Source of the DNA: Nocardiopsis potens DSM 45234 | GTDB taxonomy: Bacteria > Actinomycetota > Actinomycetes > Streptosporangiales > Streptosporangiaceae | Assembly: GCF_000341105.1 (NCBI RefSeq) | Contig: NZ_ANBB01000042.1 | Span: forward strand, 57,751 to 121,750 | DNA: 64,000 nucleotides | Direction of reading: 5' to 3' | Shown here: positions 33,229 to 42,921 of the stretch, piece after piece | Numbering within the stretch: position 1 is the stretch's first letter | Layout: each line of letters begins with the position of its first letter | The notes under the pieces: model-generated | Seen by the model: only the letters and a program-made list of their open reading frames with translations | Databases searched by the model: none | What the model was told of the DNA's origin: nothing | Translations under genes and position numbers: made by a program

Positions 33229-35127
33229 CTACCGGCCGAGGCGGAGCAGGGTCCTGCGGTACGCGGCCACGAGGTCGCCGCCGGGCGCCCAGGCGAGCGC
33301 GGTGGCCGGGCAGGGCAGGCCGAACGCGCCGGCGGCCGCCCCGGCCTCCAGGTCGAACAGGGCGATGGACCCGTCCGCGCGCGCCACCGCGGCCCTCGGG
33401 TCCCCCGCATCGTGCACCGCGAGGGCGGTCACCTCTGCGCCGTCCTCCGGGCCGAGGAGCCGCGCGGCGCCGGCGCCGAGGTCCCGGAGGCGCACGGTGC
33501 CGCCGCGCACCGTGAGGACCGCCGGCCCGGTGCCCGACCGGGTGAGGGCGTGCACCCGCTCCAGGGCCTCCATCGCGTCGGCGGCCGGGGTGGGCAGCGG
33601 GGCGCGGTCGGCCAGGTCCCACAGCCGGAAGCGGCCGAAGGCCCGGCTGACGGCGGCGACCGGGCGCCCGCCGAGGGCGCCGACCGCGACGCCGTCGGGG
33701 CGTCCCCGGCCGGGAAGGCCGCCGATCCGCTCCCCGGTGGCGGGGTCGGTGATGTGCAGCGCCTCGTCGCAGCCGGCGGTGAGCGCGACCGCGCGGCCGC
33801 CGACGACGGCGGTGGCGATGATGCGCACCTCACCGCGGTGGCCGGTGCGGACCGGCCGGTCCGCACCGCCGCCGGACCAGCGGTGCAACCGGTCGTCGGT
33901 CCGCCCGAGCAGGTCGCCGCCGCCGGCCAGCACGGCGGTGCCCGCGCCGGCCGGTACGCCGGTGTCCGCGCCGAGCGGTACCGCGGCGACCGCGCGGACC
34001 GGCGCGGGCAGGACGCCGAGCACCGGACCGGGCGCGCCGTCCTCCAGCCGCCAGGAGGCGACGGTGCCGTCCGCGCCGCCGGTGATCACGCGCCCGTCCG
34101 GGGAGACCGCGATGCACCGGACGGTGCCGCCCGGGCCCCCGCGGGGCGGGACCCCCAGGTCGACCCGCCAGACCCCGATGGCCTCGTCCTCCTCGGAGGC
34201 GGTGGCGAGGAGACCCGGGCCGGTGCCTGCCAGTGCAGGCCACGCGGTCGGCCCGACCAGCGGAGGGCCCGCAGGGCGGTCCGCGCCGACGTCCCACAGG
34301 TGCACCGCCTCCGCGTCGGCGGCCGCCACCAGGCGGCGGCCGTCCCCGGTGAGGACCCCCGCGATGCCGTCCACATCCAGGTCGCCGGCCGGCCGCCGGG
34401 CCAGCCGGCGTCCGGAGGCGGCGTCCCGCACCTCCACCCCGCCGTCCGCGGCGAGCAGGGCGACCGCGGCGCCCCCGTCCGGCCAGGAGGCGGCCTTCCG
34501 CACTTCCGCGGAGACGGGAAGCGCGCCGATCCGCGCCCCGGAGTCCGGCGACCACAGCTCCACGGCGCCGCCGGCCGCCACCGCCACGGGGCGGCCTCCG
34601 ATGGCGACCGATGCCAGCGCGTGCAGCCGCCGCCCGGTGCCGAACGCACGGACCTCGCCGGTCTCCAGGTGCACGGTCCGCACCGTCCCGTCCCCGTCCG
34701 CGGTGAGCACGGCCGGGCCCGATCCCAGGTCGGCGGCGACCAGGGCGCGGACGGCGCTCCGGTGGCCGGGGAGCCGGCCCGCCACCGCCCCGGCCTCCAG
34801 GTCGACCAGGAGCGGGGCGCCGTCCCAGTCGCAGACGGCGGCCATCGGGCGGCCGCGCACGGACGCGGTGGCGAGCAGGTGCCCGCCGACACCGGGGACG
34901 GTGCGCACCGGCTCGCCGGTCGCGGCGTCCCGGACCTGCACCGAGGGGGCGGCGCAGTCGTGCTCGCCGGCTCGGGGGCAGTCGCCGTCGTAGTGCGGGC
35001 CGGCCGCGGTCACAAGGACCGGCGCGCCGCCGAGCACGGCGCCGGCGACCGCGTCGGCCCGGATCCGCGGAAGCATTCTGAGCAGGCGGGGGTCGTCCCC
35101 CGGGTCCGTGGTCCATACGGTGCGCAT
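33229..35127 (-). CDS. WD40-type beta-propeller repeat protein
   Basis: A 632-residue protein built of about a dozen WD40-like blades, for example GDGTVRTVHLETGEVRAF, GGVEVRDAASGRRL, AEAVHLWDVGADRPAGPPL, GGADGTVASWRLEDGAPG and DGSIALFDLEAGA. Such propellers act as protein-binding platforms. There is no kinase, caspase or STAND domain and no signal peptide, so it is likely cytoplasmic. No ribosome-binding site precedes ATG 35127, but TAACCT lies 12 bases upstream, so the message may be leaderless. Partner unknown. Confidence 0.83.
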   Translation of the reverse strand: MRTVWTTDPGDDPRLLRMLPRIRADAVAGAVLGGAPVLVTAAGPHYDGDCPRAGEHDCAAPSVQVRDAATGEPVRTVPGVGGHLLATASVRGRPMAAVCDWDGAPLLVDLEAGAVAGRLPGHRSAVRALVAADLGSGPAVLTADGDGTVRTVHLETGEVRAFGTGRRLHALASVAIGGRPVAVAAGGAVELWSPDSGARIGALPVSAEVRKAASWPDGGAAVALLAADGGVEVRDAASGRRLARRPAGDLDVDGIAGVLTGDGRRLVAAADAEAVHLWDVGADRPAGPPLVGPTAWPALAGTGPGLLATASEEDEAIGVWRVDLGVPPRGGPGGTVRCIAVSPDGRVITGGADGTVASWRLEDGAPGPVLGVLPAPVRAVAAVPLGADTGVPAGAGTAVLAGGGDLLGRTDDRLHRWSGGGADRPVRTGHRGEVRIIATAVVGGRAVALTAGCDEALHITDPATGERIGGLPGRGRPDGVAVGALGGRPVAAVSRAFGRFRLWDLADRAPLPTPAADAMEALERVHALTRSGTGPAVLTVRGGTVRLRDLGAGAARLLGPEDGAEVTALAVHDAGDPRAAVARADGSIALFDLEAGAAAGAFGLPCPATALAWAPGGDLVAAYRRTLLRLGR

Positions 35128-35210
35128 CCGCAGCAGGTTACGGACCCGGCCGGGGGCGCGCCGGCGCGGGGCCGGTCGGCGCCCCCGGCCGGGGACCGGG
35201 GCGTCGCGGG

Positions 35211-35813
35211 TCAGGCGGTGAGGTCCGCGGCGGTGGGGACCACGACGCCGAACAGGTCGGCGACGGTGGTCAGGGCCGCCGTCTTGAGGCCGGCGGCGGA
35301 GATGGTGCCGCCGCCGGGCGCGGCCAGGGGGCGGGTGGCGGTCGCCTCGGCGACGACGGTGGGCCGGTAGCCGAGGTTGAATGCGCCCTGGGCGGTGAAG
35401 GCCACGCACATGTGCGCCATGAACCCGGCCAGCACCAGGTCGGGGCCGGAGCCCAGGTCGCGCAGGGTCTTCTCCAGGCCGGTGCGGTGGAAGGCGTCGG
35501 GGAACTCCTTGACCACCACCGGTTCGCCGTCCGCGGGCGCCACCTCGGGGCTGATCGCGCCGATATCGGCGCGGATGTCGTAGGGGCCGCCCTCGCCTCC
35601 GTCGTTGACGATGTGCACCACCGGCGCTCCGGCCGCGCGGGCGGCGGCGAGCAGGCGGGCCCCGGCGGCCAGGGCGGGTTCGGCGCCCTCCAGGGCCATG
35701 ACCCCGGACCGGTAGGTGTTCTGGAAATCGATCATGACCAGGGTCGACTCGCCGAGGCGGGGCGGCGTGCCGTCGAGGCCGATGACGCTGCGCAGGGACG
35801 CGGAGGGGTTCAT
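35211..35813 (-). CDS. isochorismatase-like cysteine hydrolase
   Basis: A 200-residue cysteine hydrolase of the isochorismatase fold. The triad is visible: Asp in VMIDFQNTY (about 27-30), Lys in VVVKEFPDAF and the nucleophile Cys in GFMAHMCVAFTAQG with its preceding cis-peptide. Relatives hydrolyse amides such as nicotinamide or ureido compounds. It lies 130 bases after the GlxA-type AraC regulator gene on the same strand, a common pair in which the regulator controls the hydrolase. AAAGGA lies 11-13 bases before the ATG at 35813. Confidence 0.87.
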   Translation of the reverse strand: MNPSASLRSVIGLDGTPPRLGESTLVMIDFQNTYRSGVMALEGAEPALAAGARLLAAARAAGAPVVHIVNDGGEGGPYDIRADIGAISPEVAPADGEPVVVKEFPDAFHRTGLEKTLRDLGSGPDLVLAGFMAHMCVAFTAQGAFNLGYRPTVVAEATATRPLAAPGGGTISAAGLKTAALTTVADLFGVVVPTAADLTA

Positions 35814-35941
35814 GGGTGACGGGTTCCTTTCGGTTTTCGGGCAGGCCTGGCGGGCCTCCCGCGCGGGAGGCCGGGCCGGCCGTCGGGCGCCGGTCGGTCG
35901 GAGAGAGTCAGAGGGCGAGTGTCGGGAAACGGCCGGGAAGG

Positions 35942-36925
35942 TCAGGAGGCGGTGCGGAAGCGGCGCCGGTAGGCGGCGGGGGTGGTGCCGAGCCGCCTGC
36001 GGAAGGAGCGGTGCAGCGTCTCCACCGACCCCGCCCCGGTGTCCGCCGCGACCCGCTCCAGCGGCAGGTCGGTGGTCTCCAGCAGGCGGCGGGCGGCCTC
36101 GACCCGGGCCTCCTCCACGTAGGCGGCCGGGCCGGTGCCGGTCTCCTGCCGGAAGACCCGCGCGAAGTGGCGCTCGCTCAGGCACATCCGCTCGGCCAGC
36201 GCGGGGACCGACAGGTCGGCGCCGAGGTTCTCGGTGATGAAGACGCGCAGCTCGTCGATGTCCCGGCGGGCCGCCGCGGGCCGGCTCAGCGGTACGCTGA
36301 ACTGGCTCTGGCCGCCCTGCCGCCTGAGGTACACCACCAGCTGCCGGGCCACGGCCAGGGCCAGCTCCTCGCCGTGGTCCTCGGCCACCAGGGCCAGCGC
36401 CAGGTCCAGGCAGGCGCTGATGCCGGCGCCGGTCCACACCCGCCCGGAGCGGACGAAGATCGGGTCGGGGTCCACGTCGACCTCGGGGTGGTCGGCCGCC
36501 AGCCGGGCGGCGGTCGACCAGTGCGTGGTCGCCCGGCGCCCGTCCAGCAGCCCGGCGGCCGCGAGCACGTGCGCGCCCACGCACACCGAGGCGATCCGGC
36601 GCGCGTGCGGTGCGGTGGCCCGCACCCACTCCACCACGGAGCCGTCGACCCGGGCCACCGGGCCGTCCGGGTGCGGGTCCACCGCGCCGGGCACCAGCAG
36701 GGTGTCCACCTCGGTGCCGACCTCGGCGAAGGCCAGGTCGGCCAGGACCCGCACCCCGGCCGACGTGGCGACCGGGCCGGCGGCGGGCCCCGCCAGGCGG
36801 ACCGTGTACCCGGCCCGCCCGCCGGACTCCCGCTCGGCCAGCGCGAAGACCTCGGCCGGGCCGGTGACGTCGAGCAGGTCGACGTCAGGGAAGACCGCGA
36901 TGACGACGTGGTGCGGAGTGGGCAT
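35942..36925 (-). CDS. GlxA-family AraC-type regulator (DJ-1/PfpI domain + HTH)
   Basis: A 327-residue regulator. Residues 1-180 form a DJ-1/PfpI amidase-like domain, with the nucleophile-elbow Cys in IASVCVGAHVLAAAGLLDG. Residues about 215-320 are an AraC/XylS DNA-binding domain with LSVPALAERMCLSERHFARV and ERVAADTGAGSVETLHRSF. Such proteins activate nitrogen-compound catabolism or respond to small amides. The downstream isochorismatase-like gene is the likely target. The start is fixed by the family-typical N-terminus MPTPHHVVIAVFPDVDLLD. Confidence 0.88.
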   Translation of the reverse strand: MPTPHHVVIAVFPDVDLLDVTGPAEVFALAERESGGRAGYTVRLAGPAAGPVATSAGVRVLADLAFAEVGTEVDTLLVPGAVDPHPDGPVARVDGSVVEWVRATAPHARRIASVCVGAHVLAAAGLLDGRRATTHWSTAARLAADHPEVDVDPDPIFVRSGRVWTGAGISACLDLALALVAEDHGEELALAVARQLVVYLRRQGGQSQFSVPLSRPAAARRDIDELRVFITENLGADLSVPALAERMCLSERHFARVFRQETGTGPAAYVEEARVEAARRLLETTDLPLERVAADTGAGSVETLHRSFRRRLGTTPAAYRRRFRTAS

Positions 36926-37319
36926 GGGTCCATCGTGGCGGCGGCGCTCCGCGGCCGCAATGACGGTTGTCTGTCAGATCCTGCCATCGGCGGTGCGGCT
37001 CGGCCCCGAGCACCGGCGGACCCCTCCGCCCCGGCGACGCGGCCCCGAGCGCTGCGGCCCCGTGCGCTGGCGCGCCGCAGCCCCGGGCCGCCCGGCGGGC
37101 GAGCGGGCCGTGCTCCGCCGTGGCCGGGGCGGGATCGCGGACCGGGGCGCTCCGCCGCGCGGTGAGCCGGAGCGGTGCGGGATCGGGGACCGGCGCGGCG
37201 GCGGGGACCGTCGCGCCCTCGGAAGGCCACCCCGTCGGTGTACCGAACCGGGGCCCGCCGGGCGGTCGGGGTGCCCGGTGCGGGACCGGGACCGCCGCGC
37301 CCCCCCCCCCCCCGGGAGG
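36926..37319. other. intergenic region with a 14-base C run
   Basis: About 390 bases between the ends of two leftward genes. It carries imperfect repeats of a GGTGCGGGAYCGGGGACCG type (near 37172 and 37278) and an uninterrupted run of 14 C at 37300-37313, just past the stop of the propeller gene. No gene supported. Confidence 0.5.
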
Positions 37320-39929
37320 TCACCCCCGGCGGTGCACCGTGATCCGGGCTCCGGCCGTGGAGAGTTCGCCGAGTTCGCCGTCGAGGAGGACGACGTGCTC
37401 GTCGTCGGCGGAGATCGCCCGGCCCGGCAGGCCGTCGAGGAGCGGGCGGCCGTGCGCGTCGAACATCCGGTAGGGGCCCTCTCCGGGCATGCCGGGGGCC
37501 TCGCCCAAGGGGGCGTCCGCGTCGCGGGCGAACATCCACCGCTCCGCGCCCGCCAGGTCCTTCGGTCCGGGCAGCCCGGGCAGCGGCCGGATCGAGGCCT
37601 CCGCGCCGCCGGCCTCCACCACCACGGGGAGGGTGCCGTCGCCGCCGGACCCGGCGGCTCCGGCCCGGCAGACCAGGAGCGGCTCCGCCGTGCCCGAGCA
37701 GCGGTCCGCCCGGGTCGCCGAGGACGCGATCTCCTCCCCGGTGGCCGGATCCAGCACCGCGGTGCCGCCGCCGTGCTCCACCACCACCGCCCGGTCCCCG
37801 GCGACCTCGACGACCCGCGGCCGCTCGTACCGCCCGTCCAGGCTCCACCGCTCCTCGCCGGTGCGCGGGTCCACGCCCGCCACCTCCTCGGCGGGCCCGC
37901 GGTCCGGGCCGGAGCCGTAGGGCGGGGTGCGCCGCTCGACCACCAGGGCGCCGCCGCCGATCCCGGCCGCCTCGGCGTCCTCCTCGGTGTGCACGAGGCG
38001 CCCGGAGCCCACCTCCCGGACCTCGGTGCGGGCCGCGGTGACGGAGGAGTCCCCGTAGTCGGTCCTGCCCACCGCGAACAGGTCCTCCTCGGAGCCGAAG
38101 AGGCGGTCGAGGAAGTCGGCGCCCCCGCCGAGCGGCTCCGTCCAGAGCACCTCCCCGTCCCCGGCGGAGACCGCGGACACGCCGCTCCGCCCGCCGTCCA
38201 GGCCGTGCGGGACCAGCAGGACGCCGCCGTCCCCGCCGGCGACGGCGAGCCTCCTCGAATCCGCGCCGAGGGCGCCGATCGCGCCGGGCCCGTCCCCGCC
38301 GCCGAGCGTCCAGCGCTCCTCCCCGGTGTCCGGGTCGAGGGCCGAGACGAGGATCCCGTCGTCGTCCTCGCCCGCGTAGACCAGGGAGCCGCCGGCGAGG
38401 ACGGCGCCGTGGATCCGGTGCAGGCCCGCGTCGACGTCGGTGCCGTCCGGCGCGGCGGCGCCGAAGGTGGAGAGGCCGAGCCGGGGCGCCGGCTCGAACG
38501 GCATCGGCTCCGCCGCCGGTGCGGGGGAGGGCCCCGGCGGGGGTGGGGCGTCCCCTTCCGCGGTGCGGTGGAACGCGATCCGCCCGGTGCCGTCCGACGG
38601 GTCGGGGGCGACGGCGATGCGGTCCGGTGCGGCCGCGACGACCTCGCCGGGCAGGTCCTCGGCCAGGACCGCCCCGGACCGGTCGATCACGAAGGACCTC
38701 CTCTCCTCCTCCCCGTCCGGGGGAGGGGCCGTCAGGTGGATGCGGCCGCCGGACACGGCGTGCACCCGCAGTCCGTCCGCGTCGCCCGGCTCCAGGCCCG
38801 CGGCCTCCGTGCTCCGCTCCGCCCCGGACCCGCCGGGGGCCAAGGCGATCAGCTCGAACGAGCCGTAGGCGTCCTGCACGCAGACGAGCCGGGCGTCCTC
38901 GCCGGCCGCGCAGGTGGGGAGACCCGTTCCGAGGTGGCCGCGGGGGGAGCGCGCCTCCTCGCCGGAACCGGTGCGGACGACCGCGGTCCGCGCGGGCGCC
39001 CCGTCCTCGCGCGGGACGCCGTACAGGACCGCCCACCCCTCCGTCGCGTCCTCGACGCCCGACTCGGAGAACACCCCGTCCAGGTCCCACTTCGCGCGGC
39101 CGGTACGGGCGTCGAGCGCGAAGACCCGGTGCCCCTCGGTCGTGGCGTCCGCGCCGGGCTCCCAGTCGCCGGGGGCGGACTCGCCGAGCGCGGTGTCCCC
39201 GGCCAGGCGGTGCACCCAGTCGCCCTCGTGCTCCCAGAGCACCGCGCCGCCGTCCTCGGCGTCCAGGGCCATCGAGGTCACCTCCCCGGCCTCGGCGGGG
39301 TCCGCGGAGGCCTTGGCGCCGACCAGGACCGTGCCGCCGGCCCCGTCCAGGACACGGGGGACGCCGGGGGTCTCCCGCTTCCACCGGACGGCGCCGTCGG
39401 AGCCGGACAGGGCGGCGACGCCCCGCTCCTCGGCATCGAGGAGGGCGGTGTCGTCGACGTCGCCCTTCCGGCCGGTGACGGCGTAGGGGACGACCACCGA
39501 CCAGTCGTCCCCCTCCCCGGTCAGCACCGGGGCCGAGACCTCCCCGAACGCGAGCGGCTCGACCGATTCGGCGCCGCCGAGCACCGCGCCGGCGTCGATC
39601 AGCGTGCCCGTGTCGCGGACCCAGCGCGGTTCCCCGCTCTCGGCGTCCACCACCGCCAGCCGCAGCCGGCCGTGCAGGAAGGTCCCCATGACCACCGCTG
39701 AGTCGCCGCGGAACCCGACGGCGAGCACCTCGTCCATGCCGAGGTCGCCGGCGGTGTCCAGGTAGGCCTGGGGGCTCACCGAGAGGGCCGGCCCGCCGGC
39801 GCCGCCCGGCCGGAGCAGCACGGCCCCCAGGCCGGCCGCCAGGGCGAGCGCCACCACCGCGGCGGCGGCCGCGCTTCTGCGCGGGTGCCTGCGCAGGACC
39901 TCTCCCGCCCGCTTCGCCGAACCGGCCAT
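37320..39929 (-). CDS. membrane-anchored PQQ-type beta-propeller protein
   Basis: An 869-residue protein. A basic N-terminus (residues 1-18) is followed by one hydrophobic helix, AAAAAVVALALAAGLGAVLL (about 20-39), so it is probably a signal anchor with the rest outside. The large remainder repeats blades of the PQQ-like type, with phrases such as DAESGEPRWVRDTG, LDARTGRAKWDLDG, LDPDTGEERWTLGGG and VDPRTGEERWSLDGR. No PQQ ligands can be assigned, so it is more likely a binding scaffold than a quinoprotein. No lipobox. It stands alone. Confidence 0.82.
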   Translation of the reverse strand: MAGSAKRAGEVLRRHPRRSAAAAAVVALALAAGLGAVLLRPGGAGGPALSVSPQAYLDTAGDLGMDEVLAVGFRGDSAVVMGTFLHGRLRLAVVDAESGEPRWVRDTGTLIDAGAVLGGAESVEPLAFGEVSAPVLTGEGDDWSVVVPYAVTGRKGDVDDTALLDAEERGVAALSGSDGAVRWKRETPGVPRVLDGAGGTVLVGAKASADPAEAGEVTSMALDAEDGGAVLWEHEGDWVHRLAGDTALGESAPGDWEPGADATTEGHRVFALDARTGRAKWDLDGVFSESGVEDATEGWAVLYGVPREDGAPARTAVVRTGSGEEARSPRGHLGTGLPTCAAGEDARLVCVQDAYGSFELIALAPGGSGAERSTEAAGLEPGDADGLRVHAVSGGRIHLTAPPPDGEEERRSFVIDRSGAVLAEDLPGEVVAAAPDRIAVAPDPSDGTGRIAFHRTAEGDAPPPPGPSPAPAAEPMPFEPAPRLGLSTFGAAAPDGTDVDAGLHRIHGAVLAGGSLVYAGEDDDGILVSALDPDTGEERWTLGGGDGPGAIGALGADSRRLAVAGGDGGVLLVPHGLDGGRSGVSAVSAGDGEVLWTEPLGGGADFLDRLFGSEEDLFAVGRTDYGDSSVTAARTEVREVGSGRLVHTEEDAEAAGIGGGALVVERRTPPYGSGPDRGPAEEVAGVDPRTGEERWSLDGRYERPRVVEVAGDRAVVVEHGGGTAVLDPATGEEIASSATRADRCSGTAEPLLVCRAGAAGSGGDGTLPVVVEAGGAEASIRPLPGLPGPKDLAGAERWMFARDADAPLGEAPGMPGEGPYRMFDAHGRPLLDGLPGRAISADDEHVVLLDGELGELSTAGARITVHRRG

Positions 39930-40113
39930 CCCTCTCCCCGCCCCTCCGCCGCGGGCCTCTGCCGCGGACCTCCGCCGAGAGTACGGCGTCCCCGCTGATC
40001 AGTGCGGGTCAAGGGCCGCTTCCGGTCAGGGAGCGGACCGGGGGCGCCCCCGCGCCCGCCGGGCACGGAAGAGCCCCGGGGCATGCCCGGGGCCGGCGGC
40101 GCATCGTCCAGGG

Positions 40114-40935
40114 TCAGGGCTTGCGGGCCACCCCGCCGTACTGGTCCATCCCGCGCCGGGTGCCGACCTCGACCGGGCCGGGGCGCCACAGCGGGCAGGG
40201 GACCACGCCGGGCTCCACCAGCTCCAGGCCCTCGAAGCGGGCGGTGATCGACTCCGGGCTGCGCAGCAGGTAGGGGACCGCGCCCTTCTCGTTGCCGACC
40301 GCGATGGCCGCGTTGTAGGCCTCGCTGGTGTCGGTGCCGTCGTACATCGCCAGGTAGCTGCCGGAGGGCAGGGCGTCCACCAGCCGGCGCACGATCGGCA
40401 TGATGTCGTCCTCGGGGACGTGCCCCAGGATGCCCATCAGCATCAGCGCGACGGGGCGGTCGAAGTCCAGGGTCTCCGCGGCCCGCTCCAGGATCGCGCC
40501 GGGGTCGCGCAGGTCGGCGTCGATGTAGTCGGTGACCCCCTCCGGGGAGCCGACCAGCAGGGCGCGCGCGTGCGCGAGCACCAAGGGGTCGTTGTCCACG
40601 TAGACCACGCGGCTCTCCGGGGCGATCGCCTGCGCCACCTCGTGGGTGTTGTTGGCGGTGGGCATCCCGGTGCCGATGTCGAGGAACTGGCGGATCCCCG
40701 CCTCGCGGGCCAGGAAGGTCACCACCCGGATGAGGAACTCCCGGCTGGTGCGGGCCAGGTCCACGATCTCCGGGAAGAAGGCGATCACCTGGTCGCCGGC
40801 TTCGCGGTCGATCGGGTAGTTGTCCTTGCCGCCCATCCAGTAGTTCCAGATCCGGGCCGAATGGGCCAGGGTGGTGTCGATCTGCGGTGCCGGGCCGGAG
40901 CCGGCCGGGGCGGGCGAGGACGATCCGTCTGCCAT
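40114..40935 (-). CDS. DUF574-type SAM-dependent methyltransferase
   Basis: A 273-residue protein of the actinomycete-specific S-adenosylmethionine methyltransferase family (PF04672, DUF574). Diagnostic features are SARIWNYWMGGKDNYPIDREAG near the start, given here in part as WNYWMGGKDNYPID, then QFLDIGTGMPTANNTHEVAQ, VVYVDNDPLVLAHARALL and ALMLMGILGHV. These proteins are abundant in actinomycetes and of unknown target. The ATG at 40935 follows GAGGTAG at some distance; longer starts are possible. Confidence 0.88.
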   Translation of the reverse strand: MADGSSSPAPAGSGPAPQIDTTLAHSARIWNYWMGGKDNYPIDREAGDQVIAFFPEIVDLARTSREFLIRVVTFLAREAGIRQFLDIGTGMPTANNTHEVAQAIAPESRVVYVDNDPLVLAHARALLVGSPEGVTDYIDADLRDPGAILERAAETLDFDRPVALMLMGILGHVPEDDIMPIVRRLVDALPSGSYLAMYDGTDTSEAYNAAIAVGNEKGAVPYLLRSPESITARFEGLELVEPGVVPCPLWRPGPVEVGTRRGMDQYGGVARKP

Positions 40936-41104
40936 AAGGGCATCTACCTCAATGCGCAAGGGGGAAGTCATCCCGCGCCGGGAGAGCCCGGCGCCTCGTG
41001 CACCGGAAGGCCCGCCTCCGACCGGGATCTGCTCGCACCGAGAATAGACGAAACCGCCTTCACCGCGCATGTTCCGGCATCCCGGGCAGGGGCGCCCGGA
41101 ACCG

Positions 41105-41240
41105 TCAGGCGGACCGCTTCCGGTCGGCGGAGTGCCCGGCGGCCCGCAGCAGGGAGAGGGAGGAGGCGAGGTCCTCCAGGGCGCGCTCGGGGAGGACCGA
41201 GCCGATCCGGATCCGGAGCTCGTCGTCGAACGCGGCGCCG
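41105..41240 (-). pseudogene. possible C-terminal remnant of a lost gene
   Basis: A short leftward frame encodes AAFDDELRIRIGSVLPER and then ALEDLASSLSLLRAAGHSAD before a stop at 41105. It has high third-position GC and resembles the last helix of a MarR-like regulator, but there is no start codon and an in-frame stop lies just upstream. It may be what remains of a deleted gene. The rest of 40936-41334 holds nothing I recognise. Confidence 0.25.
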
Positions 41241-41334
41241 GGACCGTGCGTCCCGGCCGCTCATCGCCCCCGGAACGTCGGAGCCCCCTGCTTCGATGCC
41301 CGGGAGTGAACAGGCCCGGGAAAGGAGCACGGTG

Positions 41335-41868
41335 ATGGCGGGAAGCGGCCGAGCGGGGGACGAAGAGCGGCTGTGGGAGCTGGTGGAGGCAGCCTGGGCC
41401 CCGCTGGGCCCCGAGGTCGGCGAGGCCAGGCGGGCTCTGGCGGCCCGGACGCCCGAACCGGGGGAGGACCCCTGGTCCGGGCCGCACCTCCCTGTCGTGG
41501 ACGGGGCGCTGAAGGGGTTCCTGGACAACCTCGCCGCCGCCGGGCGGGAGCTCTCCTCCGGCGAACTGACCGGCCTCGACCGCGCGGCGGAGCGGCTGCT
41601 CTACGAGATCGACCGCGCCGACGTACAGGAGGTGACCGACGGCTCGGACGACGGCTTCCTGTACGCCCGCGGCTTCATCCTCGCGCTGGGCCGCGACTTC
41701 TACACCGCCGTCGCCCGCGACCCGCGGGCGGCCGTGCTGGACGCCTGCTGCGAGGAGATGGCCTACTTCTTCGCCCACCTGCACGAAGAGCGCTTCGGCT
41801 CCTTCCCGGTCACCGGTTCGGGCATCTCCCGCGAATCCTGCTCCAACCCCCAGGGCCGGCCCTCCTGA
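41335..41868 (+). CDS. DUF4240-like domain protein
   Basis: A 177-residue cytoplasmic protein. It starts EERLWELVEAAWAPLG and has SDDGFLYARGFILALGRDFY followed by DACCEEMAYFFAHLHEER, a pattern like the DUF4240 family found in actinomycetes, some members of which are linked to immunity-type proteins. Function unknown. AAAGGAGCAC precedes the ATG at 41335. It converges with the dehalogenase-like hydrolase. Confidence 0.7.
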   Translation: MAGSGRAGDEERLWELVEAAWAPLGPEVGEARRALAARTPEPGEDPWSGPHLPVVDGALKGFLDNLAAAGRELSSGELTGLDRAAERLLYEIDRADVQEVTDGSDDGFLYARGFILALGRDFYTAVARDPRAAVLDACCEEMAYFFAHLHEERFGSFPVTGSGISRESCSNPQGRPS

Positions 41869-42022
41869 AGCCCGGCCGGAAGACGCCCCGCCGGGCGGGC
41901 CTCGGCGGGGCCGGTCCTGTCCGAGTACCGACGTTCGCGTACGCCTTGGGGCGGCCCGCCAGGGGCCGACGGCCCGGCTTCCGCGGCATGCGGCCGTGCC
42001 GCTGCGGGAGTGCGGGGAGCGG

Positions 42023-42895
42023 CTACTTCCAGGCGCGGTCGAGGAAGTCGGCGATGAGCGGCGCGATCTCCGGCAGGTGGGTCTCCAGGGCGAAGTGGCC
42101 GGTGTCCAGGAGGTGGAGTTCGGCGCCGGGCAGGTCCCGGAGGTAGGCGCGCGCTCCGGGCTCGATGAAGAAGGGGTCGTTGCGCCCCCAGGTGATGAGG
42201 GCGGGCGGGGCGTGCCGGCGCATCCACTCCTGCCAGCGGGGGTAGCTCTCGATGTTGGTCCGGTAGTCGAAGAAGAGCGACAGCTGGGCCTCCTTGCGGC
42301 CCGGGAGGTCCAGGAAGTGCTGGTCGAGGGTCCAGCCGTCCGGGGAGAGCAGGTCGGGGTCGGTGACGCCGGTCTCGTACTGGGAGCGGGTGCCGTCGAG
42401 GGTGAGCAGGTCCCGGAGGGCCTCCTCGGCGCCGGGGGCCTCCGGGGCCAGGGTGAGCGCGCCCCGGGCCGCGTCGGAGAGCCCCTCCTGGTACGCGTTG
42501 CCGTTCTGCGCGATCAGCCCCGCGATCCACTCCGGGTGGCGCTCGGCGAGCCGGAAGCCGACCGGTGCGCCGAAGTCGAAGACGTACATCACGAACCGGT
42601 CGAGGCCGAGCCGCCGCACGAAGCCTTCGGTGACGTCGGCGAGCCGGTCGAACGAGTAGGTGAAGCCCTCCGGCGCCTCGGTCCGCCCGAAGCCGGGGTA
42701 GTCCGGGGCGATCAGCCGGTAGTGCGAGCCCAGCGCGTCGATGAGGCGGCTGAACTGGTGCGACCCGGACGGGAACCCGTGCAGGAGCAGCAGTACGGGC
42801 GCGTCCTCCCGCTCGGGGAGCGACTCCCGGTAGAAGACGCGGACGCCGTCGACGTCCAGGCGGCGGTGGACGGTGCGGGGGACCGAGGGGAACAT
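42023..42895 (-). CDS. alpha/beta hydrolase of the haloalkane dehalogenase / epoxide hydrolase group
   Basis: A 290-residue alpha/beta hydrolase. HGFPSGSHQF gives the oxyanion hole, the nucleophile is Asp in VFDFGAPVGF (an Asp rather than Ser elbow, as in dehalogenases and epoxide hydrolases), the acid is in TWGRNDPFF and the catalytic His is in TGHFALE near the end. The substrate is unknown. AAAGGAG precedes the ATG at 42895. A sigma-70-like promoter lies upstream, and the divergent gene encodes a CGNR zinc-finger regulator that may control it. Confidence 0.86.
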   Translation of the reverse strand: MFPSVPRTVHRRLDVDGVRVFYRESLPEREDAPVLLLLHGFPSGSHQFSRLIDALGSHYRLIAPDYPGFGRTEAPEGFTYSFDRLADVTEGFVRRLGLDRFVMYVFDFGAPVGFRLAERHPEWIAGLIAQNGNAYQEGLSDAARGALTLAPEAPGAEEALRDLLTLDGTRSQYETGVTDPDLLSPDGWTLDQHFLDLPGRKEAQLSLFFDYRTNIESYPRWQEWMRRHAPPALITWGRNDPFFIEPGARAYLRDLPGAELHLLDTGHFALETHLPEIAPLIADFLDRAWK

Positions 42896-42921
42896 GTCTA
42901 ACTCCTTTTCCGTCAATTGGT

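Noticed and set aside
36286..39384. Long leftward Arg/Gly-rich frame overlapping the PQQ-type propeller gene
   Set aside because: Out-of-frame shadow; the propeller frame shows repeated blade motifs and a membrane anchor.
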